From: Glycomyces buryatensis
Lineage (GTDB): Bacteria; Actinomycetota; Actinomycetes; Mycobacteriales; Micromonosporaceae
Direction of reading: 5' to 3'
DNA: 64,000 bases
Assembly: GCF_004912275.1 (NCBI RefSeq)
Contig: NZ_STGY01000083.1
Span: forward strand, 62,001-126,000
The translations under genes were made by a program, and so were the position numbers. Below the pieces are notes generated by a model, which did not search any database, was not told where the DNA came from, and saw only the letters and a list, made by a program, of their open reading frames with translations. Below are positions 17,259-25,898 of this stretch, in pieces (position 1 is the first letter of the stretch; each line of letters begins with the position of its first letter).

Positions 17259-17483
17259 ATGGGCGCCGCGAACGGATTCGCCTACCGCCACCGCAGCGAC
17301 GGCACGGTCGTCATCACCCACCGCGGCAAGGCCGCCGCCACCCTCCGCGGCGGGCGGGCCGAGAAGTTCCTCGCCGAGATCGCGGCCGGAGACGATCAAC
17401 TGGTCATGGCCCGGTGGACCGGCGCCTACAAGTTCGGCAATGAACGCGCCGCCAGAAACCACCCCAGAAACCAGGGCCGCTAA
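17259..17483 (+). CDS. Small conserved actinobacterial protein
   Basis: 74 aa, ATG 6 bases after the rhomboid stop. Compact basic protein with 'RSDGTVVITHRGKAAATLRG' and a C-terminal 'MARWTGAYKFGNERAARNHP'. Similar tiny proteins occur in many actinomycetes; no function is known. The beta-rich first half and basic tail would suit nucleic-acid binding, which is inference only. Confidence 0.72.
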   Translation: MGAANGFAYRHRSDGTVVITHRGKAAATLRGGRAEKFLAEIAAGDDQLVMARWTGAYKFGNERAARNHPRNQGR

Positions 17484-17497
17484 CGGCCCAGACCGAG

Positions 17498-17533
17498 AAG
17501 GCCAGGCGAGACGAGCTGTCTCACCTGGCCTTT
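17498..17533 (+). terminator. Hairpin terminator downstream of the permease operon
   Basis: AAGGCCAGGCGAGAC (17498-17512) pairs with GTCTCACCTGGCCTT, with one internal mismatch and a 5-base loop, followed by a short T run. It lies 15 bases after the small-protein stop. Confidence 0.6.
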
Positions 17534-17555
17534 CGCCTTGCCTCGCACCAGGTGC

Positions 17556-17586
17556 TTGACAAAGGCCATCCACAAAGCGCTATAGT
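17556..17586 (+). promoter_or_regulatory. Promoter of the GntR-ABC operon
   Basis: TTGACA (17556-17561) and TATAGT (17581-17586) are separated by 19 bases, one or two more than ideal. The -10 region overlaps two TAGTG repeats (17583 and 17597), a plausible site for autoregulation by the GntR protein encoded 30 bases downstream. Confidence 0.6.
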
Positions 17587-17615
17587 GCTAACATCCTAGT
17601 GAAATAGAGTTACCG

Positions 17616-18005
17616 GTGATCGACTTCTACCTCGAACCACGCTCGGGCGTCGCCCCCTACATGCAACTGGTCCACCAAGTCCAACAGGCACTGCGGCTCG
17701 GCATGCTCACCACCGGGGACCAGCTCCCCACCGTCAAGCAGGTCGTCGCCAAGATCGCCATCAACCCCAACACCGTCCTCAAGGCCTACCGCGAACTCGA
17801 ACGCCAGGGCCTCGTCGCACCCAAACCCGGCCGCGGCACCTTCGTCACCGCCACGCTCGCCGGCGAAGACCTCACCGCGCAAGCAGCGCTCGCCGGCGAA
17901 CTCGCCGCCTGGATCACCAAGGCCCGCGGCGCCGGACTCGACGACGAGGCCATCGAAGCGGTCTTCACCACCACACTCCGAAAGGCACAGCAGGAGCAGC
18001 CATGA
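17616..18005 (+). CDS. GntR family regulator (YtrA-type)
   Basis: 129 aa, GTG start. N-terminal winged HTH ('VAPYMQLVHQVQQALRLGML', 'LPTVKQVVAKIAINPNTVLK', 'GLVAPKPGRGTFV') and only a short C-terminal helix, which defines the YtrA subgroup that controls linked ABC transporters. Overlaps the ABC ATPase gene (ATGA) and likely represses the whole operon from the promoter just upstream. Confidence 0.92.
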   Translation: MIDFYLEPRSGVAPYMQLVHQVQQALRLGMLTTGDQLPTVKQVVAKIAINPNTVLKAYRELERQGLVAPKPGRGTFVTATLAGEDLTAQAALAGELAAWITKARGAGLDDEAIEAVFTTTLRKAQQEQP

Positions 18006-18895
18006 ACACCCCAGTCCTGACCGCGCACGCGCTGACCAAGCGCTACGGCACACATCCGGCCCTCACCGAGGCCACACTCGACATCCCCGCCGGCCGCATC
18101 GTCGGCCTCGTCGGCCCCAACGGCGCCGGTAAATCCACCCTCCTGGCCCTCGCCGCCGGACTCATCCGACCCACCAGCGGCCACATCGAAGTTCTCGGCC
18201 GCAAACCCGCCGCCGACGCGGAGCAACTCGCCAGGGTCGGCTTCGTCGCCCAGGACACCCCCGTCTACGCCGGCCTGTCCGTCGCCGACCACCTGAAACT
18301 GGGGGAGCACCTCAACCCCACCTGGGACAAGCAGTTCGCCGCAGACCGCATCAAGCAGATCGGCCTCGACCCCGCCAAGCAGGCCGGCCGCCTCTCCGGC
18401 GGCCAGAGAGCCCAACTCGCCCTCACCATCGCCGCCGCCAAACGCCCCGAACTGCTCATCTTCGACGAACCCGTCGCCGCGCTCGACCCCTTGGCCCGCA
18501 GAGCCTTCCTCCAGAACCTCATGGAATTCGTCGCCGAGATCGACGTCTCCGTGATCTTGTCCTCGCACCTCATCTCGGACGTCGAACGCGTCTGCGACCA
18601 CCTGATCATCCTGGCCGAATCCCGCGTTCAAGTCGCCGGCGAGATCGACGACCTCACCGCAGGCCACTATCGCCTCGTCGCACCCCGCGGCACCCTCACC
18701 GACCTCCCCGACGGCGTCGACCTCATCGCCGCCGACCACACCGACCGCCAGACCACCCTCATCGTCCACAACACCAACCCCACCCCCCTGGCGATCTCCG
18801 GAGCCGAACCCATCGGCCTCGAAGACATGGTCCTCACCTACCTCCACCGCGCCGAAGGCACCACCGCCCCGACTCTCGAGGAGACCCGCGCATGA
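18002..18895 (+). CDS. ABC transporter ATP-binding protein
   Basis: 297 aa. Walker A 'GPNGAGKST' (~38-46), Q-loop, signature 'LSGGQRAQ' (~123-130), Walker B 'LLIFDEPVAALD', and the H-loop in 'SSHLISDVERV'. The C-terminal ~70 residues form an accessory domain. Partner of the next gene; YtrA-type systems often export peptides or respond to envelope-active antibiotics. Confidence 0.94.
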   Translation: MNTPVLTAHALTKRYGTHPALTEATLDIPAGRIVGLVGPNGAGKSTLLALAAGLIRPTSGHIEVLGRKPAADAEQLARVGFVAQDTPVYAGLSVADHLKLGEHLNPTWDKQFAADRIKQIGLDPAKQAGRLSGGQRAQLALTIAAAKRPELLIFDEPVAALDPLARRAFLQNLMEFVAEIDVSVILSSHLISDVERVCDHLIILAESRVQVAGEIDDLTAGHYRLVAPRGTLTDLPDGVDLIAADHTDRQTTLIVHNTNPTPLAISGAEPIGLEDMVLTYLHRAEGTTAPTLEETRA

Positions 18896-19881
18896 TCTGG
18901 CTGACCTGGCGCCAAATGCGCGCCCAAACCCTGTGGACCGCAGGCCTTGTCGCCGCCGTCGCCGCCTACCTCCTCTACCTCGGCACCGACATCCGAGGCG
19001 CCTACCGCACCGACATCACCGACTGCACCGCCAGGTGCGACGACGCCGCGCACGCCTTCGGCGACCAGTTCGGCTCCAGCCTGCTCATGATCGGCCTGCT
19101 CCTGCTCGCCGGACCCGCCCTCATCGGCGCCTTCTGGGGCGCGCCCCTCATCACCCGCGAACTCGAAAACGGCACCCACCGCCTCGTATGGAACCAATCG
19201 GTCACCCGAAAACGCTGGCTCGCAGTGAAACTGGTGGTAGTCGGGGGAGTGGCCGTCCTGTTCACCGGCGTGCTCAGCCTGCTGCTGACCTGGGCTGCCA
19301 GCCCCTACGACAAGCTCATCGACAGCCGCTTCGAACCGCTCACGTTCGCGGCGAGGGACCTCGCCCCGTTCGGATACGCCCTCCTGGCCTTCACCCTCGG
19401 CCTCGTGGTCGGCGTGCTCGCCCGCAAGACCCTGGTGGCCATGGCCGTGACGCTCCTGGTGTTCGTCGCCTTCCAGCTCCTGATGGCGAACGTACTCCGG
19501 CCGCACTTCGCCGAGCCCGTCACCGAGACCATCGCGTGGGCCGATGCCAACACCGTCGGCCAGATCGACTCGTTCGGCACCGGACCGCAAGGCACCGGCA
19601 TCCAGGAGTACGACATCTCCGGCGCTTGGGTGATGTCCGACTACATCGTCGTCCACAAAGGCGACGGCACCGAATTCACGGAGACCGACCTCGACGCCTG
19701 CGACGTCCAAGGCGACAATCCTGACGACTGCATGATCGCGCATGACGCAACGTTCGACGTCACCTACCAGCCCGCCGACCGCTACTGGACCTTCCAACGG
19801 ATCGAACTCGCCACCGCCGTCGGCCTCGCAGCCCTGCTCGCCGGGATCGCGTTCTGGCGCATCCCCCGCGGCCTGAACTGA
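18892..19881 (+). CDS. ABC transporter permease
   Basis: 329 aa, about six membrane helices (segments near residues 15-30, 60-85, 115-135, 155-180, 185-205, 300-320) with a long extracytoplasmic loop between the fifth and sixth containing a Cys pair ('ACDVQGDNPDDC'). ABC-2-type membrane subunit coupled by ATGA to the ATPase gene. Ends just before a 14-bp stem-loop. Confidence 0.88.
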   Translation: MIWLTWRQMRAQTLWTAGLVAAVAAYLLYLGTDIRGAYRTDITDCTARCDDAAHAFGDQFGSSLLMIGLLLLAGPALIGAFWGAPLITRELENGTHRLVWNQSVTRKRWLAVKLVVVGGVAVLFTGVLSLLLTWAASPYDKLIDSRFEPLTFAARDLAPFGYALLAFTLGLVVGVLARKTLVAMAVTLLVFVAFQLLMANVLRPHFAEPVTETIAWADANTVGQIDSFGTGPQGTGIQEYDISGAWVMSDYIVVHKGDGTEFTETDLDACDVQGDNPDDCMIAHDATFDVTYQPADRYWTFQRIELATAVGLAALLAGIAFWRIPRGLN

Positions 19882-19906
19882 CCGGCACCACAAAGGAAAC
19901 CCACAA

Positions 19907-19938
19907 CGGCGGGCGAGGCCGAGAGGCCTCGCCCGCCG
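19907..19938. terminator. Bidirectional stem-loop between convergent genes
   Basis: CGGCGGGCGAGGCC (19907-19920) and its exact complement (19925-19938) enclose a GAGA tetraloop. It sits between the ABC permease stop and the convergent VOC gene stop. No T tract on either side. Confidence 0.65.
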
Positions 19939-19953
19939 CGACGTCCAAGTAGC

Positions 19954-20358
19954 TCACGTGCCGCTGATGTTCACCATCCACGCGATGCCGAACCGGTCGG
20001 TCAGCATGCCGAACTCGTCGCCCCACATCTGCTTCTCCAGCGGCATCACAACGTTCCCGCCCGCACTCAGGCCGCCGAAGTACCCGCGCAGCCGGTCCAC
20101 GTCCTCGCCGCTGAGACTGATCGAGATGTTCTGACCGGGGTTGTACGGCATCCCCGGAGGCGTGTCCGAAGCCATGATCGTGTAGCCCGCGTCCGTCGCC
20201 AGCAGGGCGTGCATGATCTGGTCCGCCGGTGCGTCGGGCATCGCGGACTCGCCGTACGTGTTGATCTCCAGCTTGCCGCCGAACACGCTCTGATAGAACT
20301 CCATCGCCTCCCGCGCGTTGCCGCTGAACGACACGTACGGATTGAGGATCGACCCCAT
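19954..20358 (-). CDS. VOC family protein, PhnB-like
   Basis: 134 aa. Glyoxalase/bleomycin-resistance fold of the PhnB (3-demethylubiquinone-like) subgroup: 'NPYVSFSGNAREAMEFYQSV' at the start and 'WGDEFGMLTDRFGIAWMVNI' at the end. The AAGGAG site is 8 bases before the ATG chosen; a GTG lies one codon upstream. Function unknown. Confidence 0.88.
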   Translation of the reverse strand: MGSILNPYVSFSGNAREAMEFYQSVFGGKLEINTYGESAMPDAPADQIMHALLATDAGYTIMASDTPPGMPYNPGQNISISLSGEDVDRLRGYFGGLSAGGNVVMPLEKQMWGDEFGMLTDRFGIAWMVNISGT

Positions 20359-20462
20359 CACAGACTCCTTTCATCGTCGAATGGATTCACCGCCATCGTC
20401 GCAGGGACCACCGGCACAATCAGCGAAATCGCGCCCAGGCCCGTGCCACAATCCACCCGGCC

Positions 20463-21137
20463 CTATTCGAGCAGGTGAAGTGCCCCGGCAGAACCGTCAG
20501 GGACCACCAGATCGACCGTGCCGGCGCCCGGCACCGGCCCGATACCGACATGCACCGTCGCCGGATCGAGCGCCAAACCCGTACCGAGCGCCTTCAGCCG
20601 CGCCTCCTTGCGCACCCACGCCCGAGCGAACGCCTCCGGCCGCTCGGCCCGAGCCAGCGCAGCGAGATCGGCCCCTTCGGCACCGTCGAGGCAGCCGAGC
20701 AGGTCGCCCATCACCGCGAAATCGGGGACCGGTTCGACATCGACGCCCACCGGCGCGGCCGCGAAGGCGGCCAGGGCATAGCCGCCCCCGTGCGAGAGCG
20801 AGAAATGCAGCCGCGGATCGCTCTTGACCGCGGGACGCCCGTGCGGGCCCCCGCACAGCGGACACGACTCCCTGTAGAACCCCAGCGCCTGCGGCCCAGT
20901 GCCCAGATAGGAGGACAGGAGGAGCCGGAGCATGACGTGGGCGGCCTCGTACCGGGACCGGTCGGCGCCGCGGACGAACGAGGCGGCCCTCGACCGCTCG
21001 ACCGCTCCGAGCACCGCGGTATCGCCAGGGGCGGCCCGGGCGTCGGCGATGAACACATCGACCCGACCCTCCCCCGGGTACGGGAGCGCGCCGGCCGCCC
21101 TGCCGTCGAATGGCACCGGAATCTGCTTGCCGCCCAT
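20463..21137 (-). CDS. 4'-phosphopantetheinyl transferase superfamily protein (Sfp-like)
   Basis: 224 aa. It transfers 4'-phosphopantetheine from CoA to carrier proteins. Motifs: 'VGVDVEPVPDF' (P1) and 'WVRKEARLKALG' (P3), plus 'LHFSLSHGGGYALAAF'. ATG at 21137 is supported by a TAGGTT box 6 bases upstream. Length and motifs fit the Sfp type that serves PKS/NRPS enzymes; no carrier protein is encoded in this window. Confidence 0.88.
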   Translation of the reverse strand: MGGKQIPVPFDGRAAGALPYPGEGRVDVFIADARAAPGDTAVLGAVERSRAASFVRGADRSRYEAAHVMLRLLLSSYLGTGPQALGFYRESCPLCGGPHGRPAVKSDPRLHFSLSHGGGYALAAFAAAPVGVDVEPVPDFAVMGDLLGCLDGAEGADLAALARAERPEAFARAWVRKEARLKALGTGLALDPATVHVGIGPVPGAGTVDLVVPDGSAGALHLLE

Positions 21138-21204
21138 GGCCACAACCTATCGAAGGCCGCTGGCGGCGTCCACTCAAGACGGGCCGGCGGTGTAGGTTCG
21201 GGAC

Positions 21205-22401
21205 ATGACCGACGTTGTGTCCCTTGCCGAAGCGCAACGATCCCTGGGCGATGAGTCGCTGCGGTTCCCCTTGTGGCCGCCGATGCTCGAAGGCTGCCCC
21301 GAAACCAGCACCGGCGAGGTCGCCTATCCGATCGAAGTGGACTACGACTACGACCGGCTCGAACCCGGGTTCCTCGACGGGCGGGGCGACGGCGGCCTGG
21401 ACCGGTGGGCGTCCCTGCTGCCGCCGCTGCATGCGCCCGGCCTCGGCGAAGGCCGCACCCCGCTGGTGCCGATCGGTCGGGACGTGTACATCAAGGACGA
21501 GTCGCAGAACCCGACCTGGAGCCACAAGGACCGCCTCAACCGCTGCGCCGCCAGCGCCGCCGTCGGTGCCGGAGCCCGCGGCATCGCCGTGTCCTCGTCG
21601 GGCAACCACGGCGCCTCGGCCGCCGCCTACGCCGCCCGCGCCGGACTCGACTGCATCGTCCTCACCGCCACCGACACCCCTCCCGCCGTCCTGGAGTTCA
21701 TGGGCGCCTACGGGGCACACGTGTTCGCCGCGCCCGACCACGCCCGCAGGCCGCTCCTGCGGGCCATCGTCGAGCACACCGGATTCCACCCCGTCTCCAG
21801 CACCACGGTCACCCACACCGGGCACCCCTTCGGCGTCGAGGGCTACAAGACCATCGCCTACGAGATCGCCGCCGACATCGGAGCGCCCGCCGCGGTGTAC
21901 ATGCCCACCGGCTACGGCGAGCTCCTCTTCGGCGTCTGGAAGGGCTTCACCGAACTGCACCGCCTCGGACTGACCGACCGCGTCCCCGAACTCGTCGCCT
22001 GCGAACCGGCCGCCGCCGGACCCTTGACCGCCGCCATCGAACAGGGCCTGCCGGCCGCCCGGGTCCAGCCTGGGCCGTCGGACGCCTACGCCATCACCTG
22101 CGCCGTCGGCGGCTACCGCGCCACCCTCGCCGCCACCAGCGCCGGCCGCTCCATGCGCGTGAGCGACAAACAGATGCGCGCCGCCCAAGACCAGCTGCGG
22201 CGCCAAGGCCTGTGGGTCGAACTCTCCGCCGCGGCGGGACTGGCCGGACTCAACGCCGGCGCCGCCCCCGGCGGCCCCGTCGTCTGCATCTCCACCTCCT
22301 CGGGCTTCAAAGACCGACCCGCCGGGCCGAGACCCGGCGGCGCCACCGAAGACACCTGGGAGGGGCTCCAGCAACGACTCGTCCAAGCCGGAGTGATCTG
22401 A
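21205..22401 (+). CDS. Threonine synthase-like PLP-dependent enzyme
   Basis: 398 aa, beta-family (fold type II) PLP enzyme. Schiff-base Lys in 'NPTWSHKDR', phosphate/substrate loop 'SSSGNHGASAAAYAARAG', and a C-terminal 'ISTSSGFKDR'. It is shorter than housekeeping ThrC and more like the paralogues found in amino-acid-derived metabolite loci. TAGGTT precedes the ATG by 6 bases. The neighbourhood (PPTase, ATP-grasp remnant, P5CR-like) suggests specialised metabolism. Confidence 0.82.
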   Translation: MTDVVSLAEAQRSLGDESLRFPLWPPMLEGCPETSTGEVAYPIEVDYDYDRLEPGFLDGRGDGGLDRWASLLPPLHAPGLGEGRTPLVPIGRDVYIKDESQNPTWSHKDRLNRCAASAAVGAGARGIAVSSSGNHGASAAAYAARAGLDCIVLTATDTPPAVLEFMGAYGAHVFAAPDHARRPLLRAIVEHTGFHPVSSTTVTHTGHPFGVEGYKTIAYEIAADIGAPAAVYMPTGYGELLFGVWKGFTELHRLGLTDRVPELVACEPAAAGPLTAAIEQGLPAARVQPGPSDAYAITCAVGGYRATLAATSAGRSMRVSDKQMRAAQDQLRRQGLWVELSAAAGLAGLNAGAAPGGPVVCISTSSGFKDRPAGPRPGGATEDTWEGLQQRLVQAGVI

Positions 22402-22435
22402 CCGGGGTGTCACAGTCGCGGCGTACCGTCACGAC

Positions 22436-22870
22436 ATGGCAGCCACCATCGATCTGACCTTGGACTGCGCCGACGCCCAGCGCCTCGCCGCGTTCTGGAA
22501 GACCGCCCTGGGCTACATCGACGAACCCCCGCCCGCGCCCTTCAAGACCCGCGAGGAATGGCTGGCCCAGTTCGAGCCGGCCGAGGACGAATCCGACGAT
22601 GACGGCGCCTGGCTGTGCGACCCAGGCGGCGTCGGGCCGCGCCTGTCCATCCTCAAGGTCCCCGAACCCAAGACGGTGAAGAACCGCCTCCACATCGACA
22701 TTCGAGTGCCGGTCGACGGCAGCCGTGCACGTCAATGGGCTCAGCTCAAGGCCGAAGCCGAACGCCTCGTGGCGGCGGGCGGGACAATCCTGGAGGAGTT
22801 CGAGGGCCACCACCTGCTCATGGCCGACCCCGAAGGCAACGAGTTCTGCATCGCCAAGACCGCGACGTGA
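22436..22870 (+). CDS. VOC family (glyoxalase-like) protein
   Basis: 144 aa. Single VOC domain of the actinobacterial type ('LTLDCADAQRLAAFWKTALG', 'NRLHIDIRVP', 'LMADPEGNEFCIA'). Function unknown; relatives confer bleomycin or fosfomycin resistance or bind small ligands. TACCGT lies 6 bases before the ATG. Confidence 0.88.
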   Translation: MAATIDLTLDCADAQRLAAFWKTALGYIDEPPPAPFKTREEWLAQFEPAEDESDDDGAWLCDPGGVGPRLSILKVPEPKTVKNRLHIDIRVPVDGSRARQWAQLKAEAERLVAAGGTILEEFEGHHLLMADPEGNEFCIAKTAT

Positions 22871-22893
22871 GGGCCCATATCGCCTAGGGCACC

Positions 22894-23418
22894 ATGGAAA
22901 CCATGCAACTGGACACCCCCAGCACCGCGCTGCTCCTGATCGACCTCATGCCCCGCATCATCGCCCGCGACACCCACCCCAGGACCGGCACCGAAGTCCT
23001 CGGGGCATGCCTGGCGCTGGCCGGGGCCGCCCGTCGCGCCGGGGGCCTGGTGGTGTGGGTCAGGGTCGAGCGGCCCGGCGTCGACCAGCAGCCGCCCGGC
23101 AGCGACCTGGCCGCCGAATGCGACCCGGGGCCCGGCAAGCCGGTAGTCGTCAAGCGGGCCTGGAACGCCTTTCACGAGACCGAACTGCGCGAGACCCTGG
23201 TGGAGCGGGGAATCGAGACGGTCGTGGTCGCCGGGCTCGTCACGACCTTCGGCGTCGAGTCGGCCGCCCAATGCGCCTCAGACTACGGCTACCGGGTGGT
23301 GCTGCCGACCGACGCGATGGCGGCCCTCAGCGCCGAGGCGCACACCTTCGCCGAGGACCTCGTGTTCGGGTCCATCGGGACGGTGTGCGCCTCGGGCGAC
23401 CTGACCTGGGCCTTATGA
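22894..23418 (+). CDS. Isochorismatase-fold hydrolase lacking the cysteine nucleophile
   Basis: 174 aa. The fold is clear: 'LLLIDLMPRI' with the catalytic Asp, Lys in 'VVKRAWNAF', and 'VVVAGLVTTFGVESAAQCAS', where amidase members have Cys at the Gly of 'TFG'. Loss of Cys points to isochorismatase-type (EntB/PhzD-like) vinyl-ether hydrolysis rather than nitrilase-like chemistry, but the substrate is unknown. Ends at the edge of a truncated MFS gene. Confidence 0.8.
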   Translation: METMQLDTPSTALLLIDLMPRIIARDTHPRTGTEVLGACLALAGAARRAGGLVVWVRVERPGVDQQPPGSDLAAECDPGPGKPVVVKRAWNAFHETELRETLVERGIETVVVAGLVTTFGVESAAQCASDYGYRVVLPTDAMAALSAEAHTFAEDLVFGSIGTVCASGDLTWAL

Positions 23419-23424
23419 GCCGGT

Positions 23425-24245
23425 GGTGGCCTTTGTCGGTAGGTCGGTCTGACCACGCCGGACAGGAACGCGCCGATCAATGCCCCGGAGTTGGCGATGC
23501 CGAGGACGACGCCGAGGGTGCCGGCGCCGGCGTGGAGTTGTTCGACAACGAGCCAGGGGATGACGACGCGGATCATGCCGACCGTGGCGTTGAACAGCGC
23601 GAAACTGACCGTGAGCGAGACGAGTACCCCGTCGCTGCGGAACAGGTTGAACACGGGTTTCCACCCGAAGCTCTCGCGCAGGCTCATGCTGGTGTTGCCC
23701 TCGGGGGCGGCCAGCGGCGCCTTGATCGCGATGACGCAGCCGGCGAAGGCGAGATAGGTGAGGGCGTCGAGCAGCAGGACCGTCGGCGCATCGAAAAGTC
23801 CGATGAGGACACCACCGATGGCGGGGCCGGCCATGCCCGCCGCGCCGTAGGCGATCGACTCCAACGCGGTCGCCGAACGCAGCGCCCGCTTCTCGACCAG
23901 TTCGGGGACGAGCGTCGGCACCACCGCGAGCGGCACGATCTTGAGCAGGCCGTATTTGACGGCTGCGACGTACAGGTGCCACAGGGCCAGCTCACCGGCG
24001 AACGCGATCAACGGGATCGCGCCGATGATCGCGGCCCGCAGCAGTGAGTCGGCCACCAGCATGAAACGGCGGGACAGGCGGTCCATGAGCGGCCCGATGA
24101 TGGTGCCGCCGATGAGGATCGGCAGCGTGTAGCACACGGCCATGATGGCGACCGAGCCCGCGTCGCCAATGGTGATGGCCAGCCAGGCCAGCGCGGTCCA
24201 GGTGGCACCGTCGCCGATGAGGCTGATCACCGAACCGGACCACAG
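23425..24245 (-). pseudogene. MFS transporter fragment, truncated at both ends
   Basis: About 270 codons of convincing MFS sequence begin abruptly at 'LLWSGSVISLIGDGATWTA' (a helix 1 that normally follows ~15 residues) and run through about eight helices to 'ALIGAFLSGVVRP'. The frame then passes into sequence antisense to the hydrolase gene. The 'DRLSRR' loop-2 motif is intact. Start codon, N-terminus and the last ~4 helices are missing, so it is non-functional. Confidence 0.72.
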
Positions 24246-24248
24246 TAG

Positions 24249-24443
24249 CTCGCCGCCGCGCGCCGCCTCCCCGAAGTCGTCGACCTCCAAATCGACGTCG
24301 CCGTGGGGGACAAGGTCGCGCAGTACCGGTCATCGAGAGACCGGGTCGCCTCGATCATCCTGCGCGCCGGCGACATCGAAGTCCTCGCCCAAGCCGAGAA
24401 GACGGTCGCCAGTACGCTCCGCATCAAGACAGCACCGGCGTAG
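24249..24443 (+). pseudogene. C-terminal remnant of an ATP-grasp-like protein
   Basis: An open stretch of 64 codons with no start codon but good codon bias encodes 'LPEVVDLQIDVAVGDKV', then 'YRSSRDRVASIIL' and ends 'LRIKTAPA'. The pattern (acidic strand, G-D-x-V, Y-R-S-S-x-D-R-V-A) resembles the extreme C-terminus of ATP-grasp/biotin-carboxylase-like ligases. It ends 17 bases before the P5CR-like gene and would have been coupled with it. Identification rests on a short segment. Confidence 0.42.
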
Positions 24444-24459
24444 ACAAGGAGCAGACACC

Positions 24460-25221
24460 ATGAAGCGCATCGGCATCATCGGAGTGGGCGAGATCGGCCG
24501 CGCCATCGTCATGGGCCTGCGCGACGGGGGAGACGAGACACCGGAAGTGTTCCTTTCACCGCGAGGAGCCAGCACGGCCGCCGAGCTCTCCTCGCGCTAC
24601 GAGGACGTGCGAGTCTGCGCCGATAACCAGGAGGTCGTGGACCGCTCCGAGATCGTGATCATCGCCGTACGCCGCGGCGACCGCCGCGACGCATTGGCCG
24701 GCCTGCGGGTGGACGGCGACAAGCTGGTGATCAACGTGATGGCCGGCGTCGCCAATGCCGAGCTGCGCCAGATCCTCGCCACCGATGTCCCGCTGGTGCG
24801 GGCCATCCCGCTGCCCTCCGTTCGCGAGCGCCGCTCCGTGACGGTGACGTTCCCGTCCCACCCGGAGTCGGACGCGCTGTTCGACTACCTGGGCGGGGCG
24901 CTCCCGATCGCCGACGAGGCCTCCTTCAACGTCTTCTCGACCTTGACGGGGACGCTGACCACCCACTACTCGTATCTCGCGGCGCTCACGTCATGGGCCG
25001 CAGGCAAAGGCATCCCCGAGGCCGACGCCGACCGCTACATCCGCGGGCTCTTCCAGGGCGTCGGCCGCGCCCTCGGCGACGAGGCCCGCTCCCTCAACCA
25101 ACTCGCCGCCGACCACGAGACCCCGAACGGAAACAACGAACGCATCCGCACCACCTGGTTCGGCCCGTCCAATGTCGAAGCTCTGAACCGGGCCCTTGAC
25201 GACCTCCTCGCCGACCTGTGA
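24460..25221 (+). CDS. Pyrroline-5-carboxylate reductase-like dehydrogenase
   Basis: 253 aa, ATG with AAGGAG 9 bases upstream. N-terminal Rossmann motif 'IGIIGVGEIGRAIVMG'; C-terminal helical domain with 'LAADHETPNGNNERI' replacing the usual P5C-site 'VTSPGGTT'. It belongs to the ProC superfamily but its altered substrate loop suggests a different imine or keto substrate. It follows an ATP-grasp-like remnant, supporting a former biosynthetic operon. Confidence 0.8.
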   Translation: MKRIGIIGVGEIGRAIVMGLRDGGDETPEVFLSPRGASTAAELSSRYEDVRVCADNQEVVDRSEIVIIAVRRGDRRDALAGLRVDGDKLVINVMAGVANAELRQILATDVPLVRAIPLPSVRERRSVTVTFPSHPESDALFDYLGGALPIADEASFNVFSTLTGTLTTHYSYLAALTSWAAGKGIPEADADRYIRGLFQGVGRALGDEARSLNQLAADHETPNGNNERIRTTWFGPSNVEALNRALDDLLADL

Positions 25222-25255
25222 GACGCAGGGGCACTCACCGTGAGCCGCTTCGGCT

Positions 25256-25747
25256 TCAGGTCGAACCCGCCGAACCGCTTCGGGACGCACCGGCGAGGTC
25301 GAACCGCATGATGGGCAGCGACCTGCCGGGGATCGACGCACTGGGGATCGCGCCGGTGCGGACCGCGCCGTTCCCCGCGTAGAACGGCTCCGCATTCGGG
25401 TCCGCGTCGAGCGTGACCGCCTCGGCTCCGAACGCCTCGGCCGCGGCCAGCGCGTGTTCGAGCAGGGCCTTGCCCACGCCGGTGCCGATGGCGTCCGGGT
25501 CGACGAACAGCGATTCGAGCTTGCTGACCGGGACGAGCGCGACCAGACGGTAGAAGCCCAGCACCCGCTGCGCCCGTTCGGCGACGACGAGGCCTCCCGA
25601 GGCGCACACCTGCGGCGAGTAGGTCAGTTCCGCCCGGACCGAGTCGAGGAATTCCTGGCTGTAACCCCAATACCCCTTGGACCGCAACGCCAAGGCCGAA
25701 ATACTCGGCGCCTCATCTGCCCGGCCGGGACGAAACGTGATCTCCAC
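25256..25747 (-). CDS. GNAT family N-acetyltransferase
   Basis: 163 aa. Acetyl-CoA-binding motif A is 'LFVDPDAIGTGVGKALLEHA' and motif B contains 'DADPNAEPFYAGNGAVRTG'. Acceptor unknown. GTG start 7 bases after a TAGCGT box on the minus strand, with no Shine-Dalgarno: a leaderless gene. Confidence 0.9.
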   Translation of the reverse strand: MEITFRPGRADEAPSISALALRSKGYWGYSQEFLDSVRAELTYSPQVCASGGLVVAERAQRVLGFYRLVALVPVSKLESLFVDPDAIGTGVGKALLEHALAAAEAFGAEAVTLDADPNAEPFYAGNGAVRTGAIPSASIPGRSLPIMRFDLAGASRSGSAGST

Positions 25748-25848
25748 GGAGAGAACGCTACCCGCCGGGCCGCGGCTTCGAAATCGGATTCGGTCCCGAT
25801 GCGAGGCCGCCAGCGCACCAGTCTCGATTCCCGCAAGCTAAGGGAGGC

Positions 25849-25885
25849 CCGGAGCGTCGACCACCCATGACGGTCGACGCTCCGG
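25849..25885. terminator. Stem-loop downstream of the DUF2089 operon
   Basis: CCGGAGCGTCGACC (25849-25862) and its exact complement (25872-25885) enclose a 9-base loop, 14 bases beyond the SHOCT-like stop on the minus strand. No T tract. Confidence 0.55.
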
Positions 25886-25898
25886 AGTGACGGGGGAG

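Noticed and set aside
23289-24290. Intact 333-aa MFS transporter
   Set aside because: Both ends read into antisense of neighbouring genes; start, N-terminus and last helices are missing, so it is annotated as a fragment.
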